This document shows, piece after piece, positions 35,747 to 44,539 of a DNA stretch of 64,000 nucleotides. This DNA is from Bacillus_BD oryzisoli_A (GTDB lineage Bacteria; Bacillota; Bacilli; Bacillales; Cytobacillaceae). Made by a program: the position numbers and the translations under genes. Position 1 is the first letter of the stretch. Every line of letters starts with the position of its first letter. Under the pieces are notes generated by a model that had not been told where the DNA came from, did no database searches, and saw only the letters and a program-made list of their open reading frames with translations. The stretch covers positions 1,054,001 to 1,118,000 of the forward strand of contig NZ_JBHZRC010000001.1 of the NCBI RefSeq assembly GCF_043641075.1, given 5' to 3'.

Positions 35747-36289
35747 TTATTTTTCATGAATACTAACTTGATCAATTTGATCAATTTCACATAGCTCAAC
35801 AACAATTTTTTCAGAGCTAGAAGTAGGGATATTTTTCCCAACATAATCAGCTCGAATTGGTAATTCACGATGACCTCTGTCAACTAATACAGCCAACTGG
35901 ATAGAGCTTGGGCGTCCATAATCTACAATGGCATCCAAGGCAGATCTAACTGTACGCCCTGTATAAAGAACATCGTCCACAAGAATTACGGTTTGATCCT
36001 GTATTTCCTTTTCGATGTGTAATCCTTTGACAAGTGGCTCACGGTCAACTGTTTTTGTTGTTAAATCATCGCGGTATAGTGTGATGTCTACCTCACCAAC
36101 AGGAATATTTTTTCCTTCAATTTGATTAATTTTTTCTGCAAGGCGATTAGCAATAAAGATTCCGCGCGTACGAATACCTACAAGAAGCAAATTATCTATG
36201 CCTTTATTTTTCTCAATAATTTCGTGGGCTATTCTGGTTAATGCTCTCCGAATCGCTTGTTCATCTAATACAATTGCTTTTTGTGTCAT
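35747..36289 (-). CDS. pyrR: Pyrimidine operon attenuator PyrR / uracil phosphoribosyltransferase
   Basis: The 180-residue protein binds pyr mRNA when UMP is high and also has uracil phosphoribosyltransferase activity. It starts MTQKAIVLDEQAIRRALTRI and has the PRPP loop VILVDDVLYTGRTVR and the VLVDRGHRELPIRADYVGK stretch. ATG 36287-36289 follows AAGGTGG; an upstream GTG lies inside that site. It is the first gene of the pyr operon and has an attenuator on both sides. Confidence 0.97.
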   Translation of the reverse strand: MTQKAIVLDEQAIRRALTRIAHEIIEKNKGIDNLLLVGIRTRGIFIANRLAEKINQIEGKNIPVGEVDITLYRDDLTTKTVDREPLVKGLHIEKEIQDQTVILVDDVLYTGRTVRSALDAIVDYGRPSSIQLAVLVDRGHRELPIRADYVGKNIPTSSSEKIVVELCEIDQIDQVSIHEK

Positions 36290-36362
36290 GAGTCTTTCCA
36301 CCTTTCATAAAAAGTCCAAGTATGTTGCTATCAGCAGCTTTAGAAGACTATCCTATGAGAAG

Positions 36363-36486
36363 ACAAAAACCCTCTTACCATGACGGCAAGAGGGTAAACG
36401 AATGCTAAAATACATGTGGGAACAAGTATACTCCCAGTATAAAATCCGTTTCCTTCTCAGCCTCACAGGACCGATTTAAAGGACTT
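36363..36486 (-). promoter_or_regulatory. PyrR-dependent attenuator in the pyrR leader
   Basis: The transcript contains the PyrR loop GGTCCTGTGAGGCTGAGAAGG-like segment (about 36455-36473), an intervening antiterminator region, and a terminator stem ACCCTCTT/AAGAGGGT (36369-36395) followed by TTTTTGTCT. It precedes pyrR, as in B. subtilis. Confidence 0.88.
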
Positions 36487-36500
36487 ATTTAACTAAACTT

Positions 36501-36529
36501 AGTGTAATCCACGTGTAGAATTTTGTCAA
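36501..36529 (-). promoter_or_regulatory. SigA promoter of the pyr operon
   Basis: A perfect TTGACA (minus strand, 36524-36529) and TACACT (36501-36506) are 17 bp apart. The -35 box directly abuts the ylyB stop codon, and the start of transcription would fall just before the pyrR leader attenuator. Confidence 0.8.
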
Positions 36530-37438
36530 TTAATTTTTACGCAGCTTTTCAAGCAGTTCCTCATATTCCTTTGGAAGCGGAGCTTCAAATTCCAAATATT
36601 CTTCTGTACGAGGATGGGTGAAGCCCAAAACAGCTGCATGAAGTGCCTGCCCGTTAAGATCTAATGTTTTACGTGGACCATATTTCGGATCGCCGGCAAG
36701 CGGAAAACCGATGTATTTCATATGTACACGTATCTGGTGCGTCCTGCCAGTTTCTAAACGACACTCAACAAAAGTAAAGTCTTTAAAGCGTTCAATTACA
36801 TGAAAATGCGTAACAGCATGCTTCCCGTTCTCAACCACTGTCATACTTTGTCGATCTTTAGGATCTCTGGCAATTGGAGCATCAATTGTACCGTAATCGT
36901 GGCCAATATTCCCATGCACCAATGCTTTATATTTTCTAGTAACAGTTTTTGCTACTAATTGATTTACCAAGTGTTCATGCGCTTTATCATTTTTTGCCAC
37001 CATTAATAAACCTGATGTATCTTTATCAATCCGATGTACAATTCCCGGACGAAGCACTCCATTAATTCCTGATAGATCCTTACAATGCGCCATAAGTCCA
37101 TTTACAAGTGTCCCTGTCAAGTGCCCTGCTGCAGGATGTACAACCATCCCTTTTGGTTTATTTACAACAATGACATCGCGATCTTCGAAATAGATATCGA
37201 GATCCATCCCTTCAGGAATGACATCAAGAACTTCCGGATCTGGAATAGAAATTTCAATTTGGTCGCTAATATTACATTTATAATTTGTTTTTATCGGTTG
37301 ATGATTTACTAAAACCAGGCCCTCTTTAATCCATTGCTGAACCTGAGTTCTGGACCAATCTGCCTCGAGCCCGGAAATCACTTTATCGATTCGTTCATTT
37401 TTTTCATGCTCAAGAACGATGTGTTCCACTTTCTCCAT
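36530..37438 (-). CDS. ylyB: RluD/RluA-family RNA pseudouridine synthase YlyB
   Basis: The 302-residue enzyme has an N-terminal S4 RNA-binding domain (about 14-75) and the pseudouridine synthase motif GIVHRIDKDTSGLLMVAK with the catalytic Asp. The later ECRLETGRTHQIRVHMKYIG is the family C-terminal signature. The target, probably 23S rRNA, is inferred from similarity to RluD. ATG 37436-37438 follows AAGGAG and lies 29 bp inside the end of lspA, so the two are translationally coupled. Confidence 0.93.
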   Translation of the reverse strand: MEKVEHIVLEHEKNERIDKVISGLEADWSRTQVQQWIKEGLVLVNHQPIKTNYKCNISDQIEISIPDPEVLDVIPEGMDLDIYFEDRDVIVVNKPKGMVVHPAAGHLTGTLVNGLMAHCKDLSGINGVLRPGIVHRIDKDTSGLLMVAKNDKAHEHLVNQLVAKTVTRKYKALVHGNIGHDYGTIDAPIARDPKDRQSMTVVENGKHAVTHFHVIERFKDFTFVECRLETGRTHQIRVHMKYIGFPLAGDPKYGPRKTLDLNGQALHAAVLGFTHPRTEEYLEFEAPLPKEYEELLEKLRKN

Positions 37439-37901
37439 TTACTTTCTCCTTTTCCTTTTTCTCTTCTAGCAGCATATATATGATTAATATAGCTACTCCT
37501 ATGACAAGTGAGGAATCTGCAATATTAAAAATCGGAAAATTATAGCCAAAAGGATACGTATGAATAAAGTCTACTACTTCTTGTCTAACTACTCGATCAA
37601 TAAAGTTTCCAATCGCTCCTCCCAGCATTAAAGCAAGGGAGAATTTAAAAAGTGGACTTTCCTTTTCGGATTTTTTCAGATAATAAATAATAGCAATAAT
37701 GACGACCACCGTAATCACATAGAAGAACCACATTTGCCCCTGTAAGATTCCCCATGCAGCACCTCTGTTTCGATGAGAGGTTATGTAGAGAAAATTATCA
37801 ATTACGGTTATTCGTTCGCCTAATTCCATATTCTTAACAATAAGCCATTTTGTCCATTGGTCAAATAGTACGGCTAGTAAAGCAATTATGTAATAAAACA
37901 C
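37410..37901 (-). CDS. lspA: Lipoprotein signal peptidase (signal peptidase II)
   Basis: The 163-residue membrane protease cleaves prolipoprotein signal peptides. It has four membrane segments and both catalytic Asp motifs, GGAIGNFIDRV and FNIADSSLVIG. The frame is open to 37940, but GGAGGG lies eight bases before a GTG at 37899-37901 and gives (M)FYYIIALLAVLFDQWTKW, matching B. subtilis LspA. I use that GTG. The C-terminal KKEKEKVNGESG tail overlaps ylyB. Confidence 0.95.
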   Translation of the reverse strand: MFYYIIALLAVLFDQWTKWLIVKNMELGERITVIDNFLYITSHRNRGAAWGILQGQMWFFYVITVVVIIAIIYYLKKSEKESPLFKFSLALMLGGAIGNFIDRVVRQEVVDFIHTYPFGYNFPIFNIADSSLVIGVAILIIYMLLEEKKEKEKVNGESGTHRS

Positions 37902-38024
37902 AAAGGCACCCTCCACAAGATAAAGATTTCTCCTTTGCATTTTAGCATAACCGAAAGTAAAACGATAGCAGAAGCTTTGCCGAATACTGCGGCCTTTACA
38001 ACATTGTTGCCTTTTTTGGCAGCC

Positions 38025-38303
38025 TTAATGCTGGCTTATGACATAACTAACAGTTTTACAATCATCCATTGACTTCAATGTTGGAATGATCTTTAACAAT
38101 TCCATCGGCATAAGCTCCCCTGATATTTCGCATGTTCCAAATGTTCCTTTTTCAATCTTTTTCATTGCCGTTTCAACGTCTTTTAAGTCTTCCTCTATAT
38201 ATGGCTTTACTAACGAAGAACAACTACTGCTGTTCATGCGCTGCAATAATTCATCTTTTGTTTTACGGAGATCTGAATAGATTTCATTCGTGTTTGGATC
38301 CAT
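38025..38303 (-). CDS. ylyA: TraR/DksA-like protein YlyA
   Basis: The 92-residue protein has an N-terminal helical part and a DksA-type C-terminal fold (EKGTFGTCEISGELMP). Of the four zinc Cys of the family only the first and fourth positions are kept (C58, C82); S61 and M79 replace the others. The position between ileS and lspA is that of B. subtilis YlyA, reported to bind RNA polymerase and affect SigG-dependent genes. The ATG at 38301-38303 follows CGGAGGG. A perfect TTGACA lies upstream near 38378, but its -10 is poor. Confidence 0.8.
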   Translation of the reverse strand: MDPNTNEIYSDLRKTKDELLQRMNSSSCSSLVKPYIEEDLKDVETAMKKIEKGTFGTCEISGELMPMELLKIIPTLKSMDDCKTVSYVISQH

Positions 38304-38494
38304 GTCTTTCCCTCCGTTCTTGTTGTACACATTATCATTTCCCGCAAATACTAATTAACACGGAAAAACTTTTGTCAAGGTGAACAACAATTAACGAAGG
38401 TGGAATATTTTATCTAATCTTTCTTCGTAACATGGCATAAATTTGCTAAAGAAGGATATTATTTCTTTAGCGTTCTTCATCAACAAGCCATAAA

Positions 38495-38528
38495 AAATTA
38501 AAAGGCAGACTACGCAAGTCTGCCTTTT
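38495..38528 (-). terminator. Intrinsic terminator of ileS
   Basis: A 12-bp stem AAAAGGCAGACT/AGTCTGCCTTTT is followed by AATTTTTTATGG on the minus strand. It lies 13 bp after the ileS stop. Confidence 0.9.
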
Positions 38529-38541
38529 TATACCACTTTCA

Positions 38542-41313
38542 TTAAACTAAATGGCTGTAATGTTCCTGCACAACATCAGCACAGCGTGAACAAAGGGTTG
38601 GATGACCTTCTTTTTCACCCACATCAGGAGTCACTGTCCAGCAGCGTTCACAAGTCTCCCCTTCTGCTTTTGAAATAACGATAGCTGCATGCTCAAGCTT
38701 TACAGCTTGCTCTGGAGCCTTATCATAGCCGTCAACTACCTCAAATCCAGAAACGATAAAGAGTTGTTGTAAATTCTCTTGAATAGAATCTAAAAGATTC
38801 TTCGTATCATCATTTACATACAATGTGACTTTCGCTGTTAATGATTTACCGATAATTTTCTCATTACGAGCTTCTTCAAGTGCTTTTAACACATCATCAC
38901 GAAGTTTCATAAACTTTGACCATTTCTCCAATAATTCCCCAGCCCCAGCAAGCTCTTTTGCTTCAGGTAAATCTGTTAACTGTACACTAGGTTCTTGTGC
39001 AGCTGGAATAAAGTTCCATACTTCATCAGCTGTATGAGAAAGAATTGGTGCAATCAATTTAGTTAATGAAAGTAAGCTTTCATATAAAACGGTTTGAATT
39101 GCACGACGGTCAAATTGATCACTTGCTTCGATATATAGGACATCTTTTGCAAAATCAAGATAGAAAGAACTTAAATCCAATGTACAGAAATTATTCACCG
39201 CATGGTAGATTCCTGCAAACTCATAGTTCTCATAGTTATGACGAACTTGTTTAATCAGATTATTTAATTTAACAAGCATAAATTGATCTACTTCACGTAA
39301 TTTTTCATATGGAATGGCATCTTTAGCCGGATCAAAATCAGCAAGATTTCCAAGCAAGAAACGGAACGTATTACGAATCTTACGATATACCTCAGCCACT
39401 TGCTTTAGAATGGCATCAGATACACGAACATCCGCTTGATAATCTACAGAAGCTACCCAAAGACGTAGAATATCCGCACCCAATTGATTCATTACTTTCG
39501 CTGGGACAACAACATTTCCGACTGATTTACTCATTTTTCTGCCTTCGCCGTCCAATGCAAAGCCATGACTTAATACACCTTTATATGGTGCTTTTCCTGT
39601 GACAGCAACGCCCGTTGACAGTGATGAGTTGAACCAGCCGCGATATTGGTCCGAGCCTTCTAAATAAAGATCAGCAGGGCGCTGCAAGTCATCACGTTCT
39701 AATAAAACAGCTTGATGTGATGAACCTGAATCAAACCAAACATCCATAATATCAGTTTCTTTTGTAAAGGTACCATTTGGACTACCTGGATGTGTAAATC
39801 CTTGAGGCAGAAGATCCTTTGCGTCTCGTTCAAACCAAACATTTGATCCATGCTCACGGAATAGGTCTGACACATGATTAATCGTCTCATCCGTAATAAC
39901 CGGTTCACCATTTTCTGCATAGAAAACCGGGATTGGCACACCCCACGCACGCTGGCGGGAAATACACCAGTCACCGCGGTCGCGAACCATGTTAAAGAGC
40001 CTTGTTTCACCCCAAGCTGGAACCCATTTTGTTTCTTTAATTGCATCTAACAAGTCTTCACGGAAATCCTTAATTGAAGCAAACCATTGAGCTGTTGCTC
40101 GGTAAATAACAGGTTTTTTCGTTCTCCAATCATGCGGATAGGAGTGAGTAATAAATGTCAGCTTTAAAAGGGCACCGACTTCTTCCAGCTTTTCTGTTAT
40201 TGCTTTATTTGCTTTATCGTAAAATAATCCAGAAAATCCTTCCGCTTCGTCAGTCATAACCCCTTTATCATCAACAGGGCAAAGAACATCTAGACCGTAT
40301 TTTTGACCAACATAAAAGTCATCTTCCCCATGACCAGGTGCAGTATGAACACATCCTGTTCCTGCATCAATCGTTACGTGTTCGCCTAACATTACAAGGG
40401 AATCACGATCATAAATAGGATGTTTTGCTACAATTCGGTCAAGCTCAGATCCCTTAATGTTCTGTACAATCAGTGGCTCTTCCCAGCCGATTTCGTTTGT
40501 AACAGCCTCAAGAAGGTCCTTTGCTACAAGATATTTTTGTCCCTTTTCTTCCACAACTACATAAGTTAAATCAGGATGTACGGAAATCCCAAGGTTTGCC
40601 GGAATTGTCCACGGAGTTGTTGTCCAGATGATGATTTGAACATCAGTACCTAATACGCCCTTACCGTCTCTTACAGGAAACCCAACATAAATAGATGGTG
40701 ATTTTTTATCCTTATACTCGATTTCAGCCTCTGCAAGAGCAGACTCACTTGACGGAGACCAATAAACCGGTTTTAATCCTTTGTAAATATAGCCCTTTTT
40801 AGCCATTTCTCCGAATACTTTAATTTGCTGTGCTTCATAAGCAGGTTTTAATGTGATATAAGGATTATCCCAATCACCGCGGACACCTAAGCGTTTAAAT
40901 TGGCTGCGCTGGCTGTCAATTTGCTCATATGCATACTTTTCACAAAGCTTTCTAAATTCTGCAACAGTCATTTCTTTACGATTTACACCTTTGTTTGTCA
41001 ATGCCTGCTCAATTGGTAGACCATGAGTATCCCAGCCTGGAACATATGGCGCATTAAAGCCGCTCATTGATTTATAACGGACAATAAAGTCCTTTAGAAT
41101 TTTATTTAAAGCATGCCCCATATGGATATCACCATTTGCATATGGAGGGCCGTCATGAAGTACGAACATTGGTCGATCCTTTGTTCTTTCCTGCACCATT
41201 TTATAAATATTCATGTCTGCCCATTTTTCTTGAATTTCAGGTTCTCTTTTTGGAAGATTTCCACGCATAGGAAATTCAGTTTTTGGCATTAATAAAGTAT
41301 CTTTGTAATCCAT
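38542..41313 (-). CDS. ileS: Isoleucyl-tRNA synthetase
   Basis: The 923-residue class I synthetase charges tRNA-Ile. Motifs: the HIGH-type GDIHMGHALNK, the editing (CP1) domain at about 200-390, RKMSKSVGNVV for ATP, and a C-terminal zinc finger CERCWT...CSRC. It is the short bacterial (mupirocin-sensitive) architecture judging by length and C-terminal zinc finger. An Ile T-box leader and a strong promoter precede it, and it is flanked by its own terminator, so it is monocistronic. Confidence 0.98.
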   Translation of the reverse strand: MDYKDTLLMPKTEFPMRGNLPKREPEIQEKWADMNIYKMVQERTKDRPMFVLHDGPPYANGDIHMGHALNKILKDFIVRYKSMSGFNAPYVPGWDTHGLPIEQALTNKGVNRKEMTVAEFRKLCEKYAYEQIDSQRSQFKRLGVRGDWDNPYITLKPAYEAQQIKVFGEMAKKGYIYKGLKPVYWSPSSESALAEAEIEYKDKKSPSIYVGFPVRDGKGVLGTDVQIIIWTTTPWTIPANLGISVHPDLTYVVVEEKGQKYLVAKDLLEAVTNEIGWEEPLIVQNIKGSELDRIVAKHPIYDRDSLVMLGEHVTIDAGTGCVHTAPGHGEDDFYVGQKYGLDVLCPVDDKGVMTDEAEGFSGLFYDKANKAITEKLEEVGALLKLTFITHSYPHDWRTKKPVIYRATAQWFASIKDFREDLLDAIKETKWVPAWGETRLFNMVRDRGDWCISRQRAWGVPIPVFYAENGEPVITDETINHVSDLFREHGSNVWFERDAKDLLPQGFTHPGSPNGTFTKETDIMDVWFDSGSSHQAVLLERDDLQRPADLYLEGSDQYRGWFNSSLSTGVAVTGKAPYKGVLSHGFALDGEGRKMSKSVGNVVVPAKVMNQLGADILRLWVASVDYQADVRVSDAILKQVAEVYRKIRNTFRFLLGNLADFDPAKDAIPYEKLREVDQFMLVKLNNLIKQVRHNYENYEFAGIYHAVNNFCTLDLSSFYLDFAKDVLYIEASDQFDRRAIQTVLYESLLSLTKLIAPILSHTADEVWNFIPAAQEPSVQLTDLPEAKELAGAGELLEKWSKFMKLRDDVLKALEEARNEKIIGKSLTAKVTLYVNDDTKNLLDSIQENLQQLFIVSGFEVVDGYDKAPEQAVKLEHAAIVISKAEGETCERCWTVTPDVGEKEGHPTLCSRCADVVQEHYSHLV

Positions 41314-41383
41314 TTTACTTCCTCCATTACATTCATTAACTATTTTCTTAGCTGTCTTTTTATTGCGTTTACAGAATGAAAAA

Positions 41384-41652
41384 CAAAAAAGCCCTTCTCA
41401 TCCCAAAAAAGGGACGAGAAAGGCTTTATTTCCCGCGGTACCACCCTTGTAGATAGAAATAAATTCTATCCGCTCAAAAGACATTCTTAACGCGAATGAT
41501 ACGCCTTGTCTTAATCCTTTTAATAGAAGTTTCAGAAAGGAACTCAAGGGTGATCTTCCAGTCTTAGTGCCTAGACCGGGCTTTCACCATCCCCGGCTCG
41601 CTAGATAAGCAAATTAAGCTGTACTGTCCCTATCAACGTTAAATTAATATTG
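41384..41652 (-). promoter_or_regulatory. T-box riboswitch controlling ileS (isoleucine)
   Basis: The minus-strand leader has the T-box core AAGGGTGGTACCGCGG (about 41433-41448). A terminator pairs TTTCTCGTCCC with GGGATGAGAA (41384-41430) and is followed by a T-run. A long stem I lies upstream. The specifier ATC (41552-41554, followed by A) in GAAGATCACCC reads as an isoleucine codon. Uncharged tRNA-Ile should stabilise the antiterminator and permit ileS transcription. Confidence 0.95.
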
Positions 41653-41660
41653 TATATGCC

Positions 41661-41690
41661 ATTATATGCTTTTTTACAGTCAATCGTCAA
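41661..41690 (-). promoter_or_regulatory. SigA promoter of ileS
   Basis: TTGACG (41685-41690) and a perfect TATAAT (41661-41666) on the minus strand are 18 bp apart and sit directly upstream of the T-box leader. The -35 overlaps the last codons of divIVA. Confidence 0.8.
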
Positions 41691-42202
41691 GCTAAGGAAT
41701 CTTCCTCTTGCGTTGATTTTAATTCAGTAGAATCAAGCTCATATTCGAGCAAGTGATCCCAATCATCATTATTTAATAAATCAAGTTGTGCTTCAATTAA
41801 CATTTTAAAACGAGTACGGAATACCTTTGATTGCTTTTTAAGCTCTTCGATTTCAAGAGCAATTTTTCTCGCCTTTGAAAGTGAATCATTTACAATACGA
41901 TCGGAATTCTTTTCGGCTTCTTTAATAATCAGCTTAGCTTCTTTTTGAGCATTACGCTTTACTTCTTCTGCAGCTTCCTGGGCAACTACAATTGATTTAT
42001 TAAGCGTATCTTCTAACGAGTTAAAATGACCCATTCGATCAGTCATCTCGTTTAATTTATCTTCTAACTCTTTTTTTTCACGAAGAACGATTTCGTAATC
42101 CTTGATGACTTGATCAAGGAATTCGTTTACCTCATCCTCATCATATCCCCGGAATCCTTTACTAAACTCCTTATTATGTATATCCAAAGGCGTTAATGGC
42201 AT
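41687..42202 (-). CDS. divIVA: Cell division and polarity protein DivIVA
   Basis: The 171-residue coiled-coil protein begins MPLTPLDIHNKEFSKGFRGY, the N-terminal lipid-binding domain, followed by long heptad-repeat coiled coils (about 25-150). It marks negatively curved membrane at septa and poles and positions MinJ/MinCD and chromosome anchors. The ATG at 42200-42202 follows GGGAGG. It ends the ylmD-ylmE-sepF-ylmG-ylmH-divIVA set; the ileS promoter starts inside its end. Confidence 0.96.
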   Translation of the reverse strand: MPLTPLDIHNKEFSKGFRGYDEDEVNEFLDQVIKDYEIVLREKKELEDKLNEMTDRMGHFNSLEDTLNKSIVVAQEAAEEVKRNAQKEAKLIIKEAEKNSDRIVNDSLSKARKIALEIEELKKQSKVFRTRFKMLIEAQLDLLNNDDWDHLLEYELDSTELKSTQEEDSLA

Positions 42203-42283
42203 ACTGCCACCTCCCAAGTATTTTCTCTAGTTTGCACTTTTTCTTTTTCGACAAACTTATCTATATTCCTGCATAATTAATAA

Positions 42284-43057
42284 TTATTTTTGTCTCCCGA
42301 CTGAAATACGCCATTTCTCTTTTTTGGTTTTCCCTTCAATTGAAAACAGCTTGCCGCGTCCGAAACCACGTACTGAAATCGTATCACCTTCACCGCATTC
42401 AAATGAAGCACTCTCAATGCTTGTCCAGTTTACTTTTACGAGTCCTGCGCTGATTAAGCTTTGAGACTTCTGCCTAGATAATTGAAAAATCGATGATATC
42501 ACTGTATCAAGCCTTAGTGAAGAAACAGAAACGACCGATTCAGCCCACAGATCTTGGTGTGCAATGCTATCAGACAAAGGCCGTTCAATTAACTGAACAT
42601 TCGCCCTTCCCACTGTTTGTAATTGAAGACGGACATATTCCCCGACCTCTTCTGCACAATAAAATTGCAGCCGGTCGCCGACGATGACAATATCTCCAAA
42701 CTTTTCACGCCGTAAACCAAGTGACATCAAGCTTCCTAGTATATCACGATGCGCGAGGCTGATAAATTTATTAGGATATTGAATTTCATATAATTGTATT
42801 TTATAATCGCTATCTTCATTTTGAAAATAGTCCGGATATATAAGGGCTCTTTTTCGTTCTGTAAATTCAGAACCTCCAAAAAGACCCCATTTTATTTCCA
42901 TTTGCTGACCAATAATCGTTTTCATTATTTGCTGTTCACGAGGATCAAGAAAATCTGTTAATTTCGGTGCATATGCTTGTTCAACATACGCCTTCCAATT
43001 CAATACCTGATTGATAAAATCTCTTTCCTCTGGTCGAAAGTGCTGGTAGATTGACAT
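42284..43057 (-). CDS. ylmH: S4-domain RNA-binding protein YlmH
   Basis: The 257-residue protein has an N-terminal YlmH-specific domain and a C-terminal S4 domain (about 180-250, SLRLDTVISSIFQLSR). YlmH has been linked to ribosome quality control and division-cluster function in Firmicutes. ATG 43055-43057 has AAGGTG six bases upstream; a GTG three codons earlier is an unlikely start. It lies between ylmG and divIVA. Confidence 0.92.
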   Translation of the reverse strand: MSIYQHFRPEERDFINQVLNWKAYVEQAYAPKLTDFLDPREQQIMKTIIGQQMEIKWGLFGGSEFTERKRALIYPDYFQNEDSDYKIQLYEIQYPNKFISLAHRDILGSLMSLGLRREKFGDIVIVGDRLQFYCAEEVGEYVRLQLQTVGRANVQLIERPLSDSIAHQDLWAESVVSVSSLRLDTVISSIFQLSRQKSQSLISAGLVKVNWTSIESASFECGEGDTISVRGFGRGKLFSIEGKTKKEKWRISVGRQK

Positions 43058-43135
43058 GTTTTTCACCTTACATTAAAAGCTAATAAAAAGGGACAGATTT
43101 TCTGAGCCTCTTTAACTAAGCTGTTTTATTCAGCA

Positions 43136-43399
43136 TTATACAAACCATCTTGCAAGTTGTCCTAATCCTGCTGTAGCAAAGTTCAGAACCATAAATGCAA
43201 CGATTGGTGAAATATCAATCATCCCAATGGATGGAATAAATCGACGGAAAGGCTCTAAGTACGGCTCACATATACGACCCAAAAATTGTCCAATTGCGGA
43301 TGAGCGGGCATTTGGAAACCATGACATTAAAATATAAATAATAAGTGCCCACGAATAGTAATAAATTAACGTAGACAATATGCTAATAACGAAACCCAT
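43136..43399 (-). CDS. ylmG: YggT family membrane protein YlmG
   Basis: The 87-residue protein has two membrane segments and the YggT signature FLGRICEPYLEPFRRFIPSIG. The biochemical role is unknown; members cluster with sepF and division genes. The ATG at 43397-43399 follows GAGGTGGTAATGGTAA, and the gene starts six bases after sepF ends. Confidence 0.93.
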   Translation of the reverse strand: MGFVISILSTLIYYYSWALIIYILMSWFPNARSSAIGQFLGRICEPYLEPFRRFIPSIGMIDISPIVAFMVLNFATAGLGQLARWFV

Positions 43400-43405
43400 T
43401 TACCA

Positions 43406-43849
43406 TTACCACCTCGTATGTTCAAATTCTTTTTCTTGAAGAAATTCTGATATACTGCCTGAAACCTCGACATTATCTGGTGTACAAAGAAAAATATCCA
43501 TACCGACTTTTTGAATATCTCCGCCTATTGCATAGACCGTTCCGCTAAGAAAGTCAATAATTCTTCTTGCCTGGTCATGGTCAATGCGTTGTAAATTTAC
43601 CACAACTGCTTTCCTATTTTTCAAATGATCTGCGACATCCTGAGCTTCTGCATATACACGAGGTTCGACTAATACAACTTTAGAGGACTTTTGGACGCTC
43701 TGTAAACTTACAACATTTTGCTTAGGCGGTGGTGAGAATGTTTTTTGTTTTTTTTCTGGTTCATATTCTTCTTCAAATTGATCCTCTTCGTTATCAGCAT
43801 ATTCATCATCTAAAAAGAAAAATGTTTTAAATTTAGATTTAATGCTCAT
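43406..43849 (-). CDS. sepF: Cell division protein SepF
   Basis: The 147-residue protein has a short N-terminal amphipathic membrane-targeting helix (MSIKSKFKTFFFLDDEY), an acidic linker, and the C-terminal SepF domain (about 60-140, VVNLQRIDHDQARRIIDFLSG). It tethers FtsZ to the membrane and polymerises into arcs at the septum. It is 12 bp after ylmE. It overlaps functionally with FtsA, also encoded here. Confidence 0.95.
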   Translation of the reverse strand: MSIKSKFKTFFFLDDEYADNEEDQFEEEYEPEKKQKTFSPPPKQNVVSLQSVQKSSKVVLVEPRVYAEAQDVADHLKNRKAVVVNLQRIDHDQARRIIDFLSGTVYAIGGDIQKVGMDIFLCTPDNVEVSGSISEFLQEKEFEHTRW

Positions 43850-43861
43850 ATTTCGAACCTC

Positions 43862-44536
43862 CTATTCTTCCCCGACTAAGGCTGTCCCAATGCGAACCAT
43901 TGTTGCACCTTCTTCAATGGCTATTGCATAATCATTTGACATCCCCATCGATAATTCTGTACAAGGTGCATTTTTTAGTTCTAAACGTTGAATGTCCAAT
44001 TGAATATTCTTCAATTTACTAAAGCATTGACGTAAAAAGTTCTTATCCTCCGTAAAAGGTGCCATTGTCATTAAGCCGGCAATCTCAATATTCGAATATT
44101 GTTTCAATTCATCTATAAAGCTCATAACCTCTTCAGGAGCTAACCCGTGTTTCGACTCTTCACCGGATACATTTACTTGAACTAAACATTTTATTTTCTT
44201 ATTTGCCCGTTTATTTATTTCTGTAGCCAGTGACAGGCGATCTAAAGAATGAATATAGTCTACTTTATCAATAATATTCTTTACCTTTCGTGTTTGCAGT
44301 GATCCAATAAAATGCCAAGTTGGCTTGTCCTGCAATGCTTCCCATTTAGCTGTTAGCCCTTCTTCGCGATTCTCTCCAAGATCTACAATTCCAGAGTCTA
44401 GTGCTTCCTTTGCTCTTTCAATGGATACATATTTGGTAACTGCAATAATTTTAATTTCTTCTGGACTGCGGTTAGACTGTTCACATGCTTTTGCTATTGT
44501 TTCATTGATGGTCTGTAAATTTTCTGCTACTTTCAT
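43862..44536 (-). CDS. ylmE: PLP homeostasis protein YggS/YlmE
   Basis: The 224-residue pyridoxal-phosphate-binding barrel matches the COG0325 family, with the Lys site IKIIAVTKYVS and the signature SMGMSNDYAIAIEEGATMVRIG. It is thought to regulate B6 vitamer levels and has no known catalytic activity. ATG 44534-44536 follows GGAGGC and is four bases after ylmD. Confidence 0.95.
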   Translation of the reverse strand: MKVAENLQTINETIAKACEQSNRSPEEIKIIAVTKYVSIERAKEALDSGIVDLGENREEGLTAKWEALQDKPTWHFIGSLQTRKVKNIIDKVDYIHSLDRLSLATEINKRANKKIKCLVQVNVSGEESKHGLAPEEVMSFIDELKQYSNIEIAGLMTMAPFTEDKNFLRQCFSKLKNIQLDIQRLELKNAPCTELSMGMSNDYAIAIEEGATMVRIGTALVGEE

Positions 44537-44539
44537 TTC

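Noticed and set aside
38330..38400. Promoter for ylyA from the perfect TTGACA near 38375-38380
   Set aside because: No acceptable -10 occurs at 16-18 bp (ATTAGT or TAATTA only), so I mention it but do not call a promoter.
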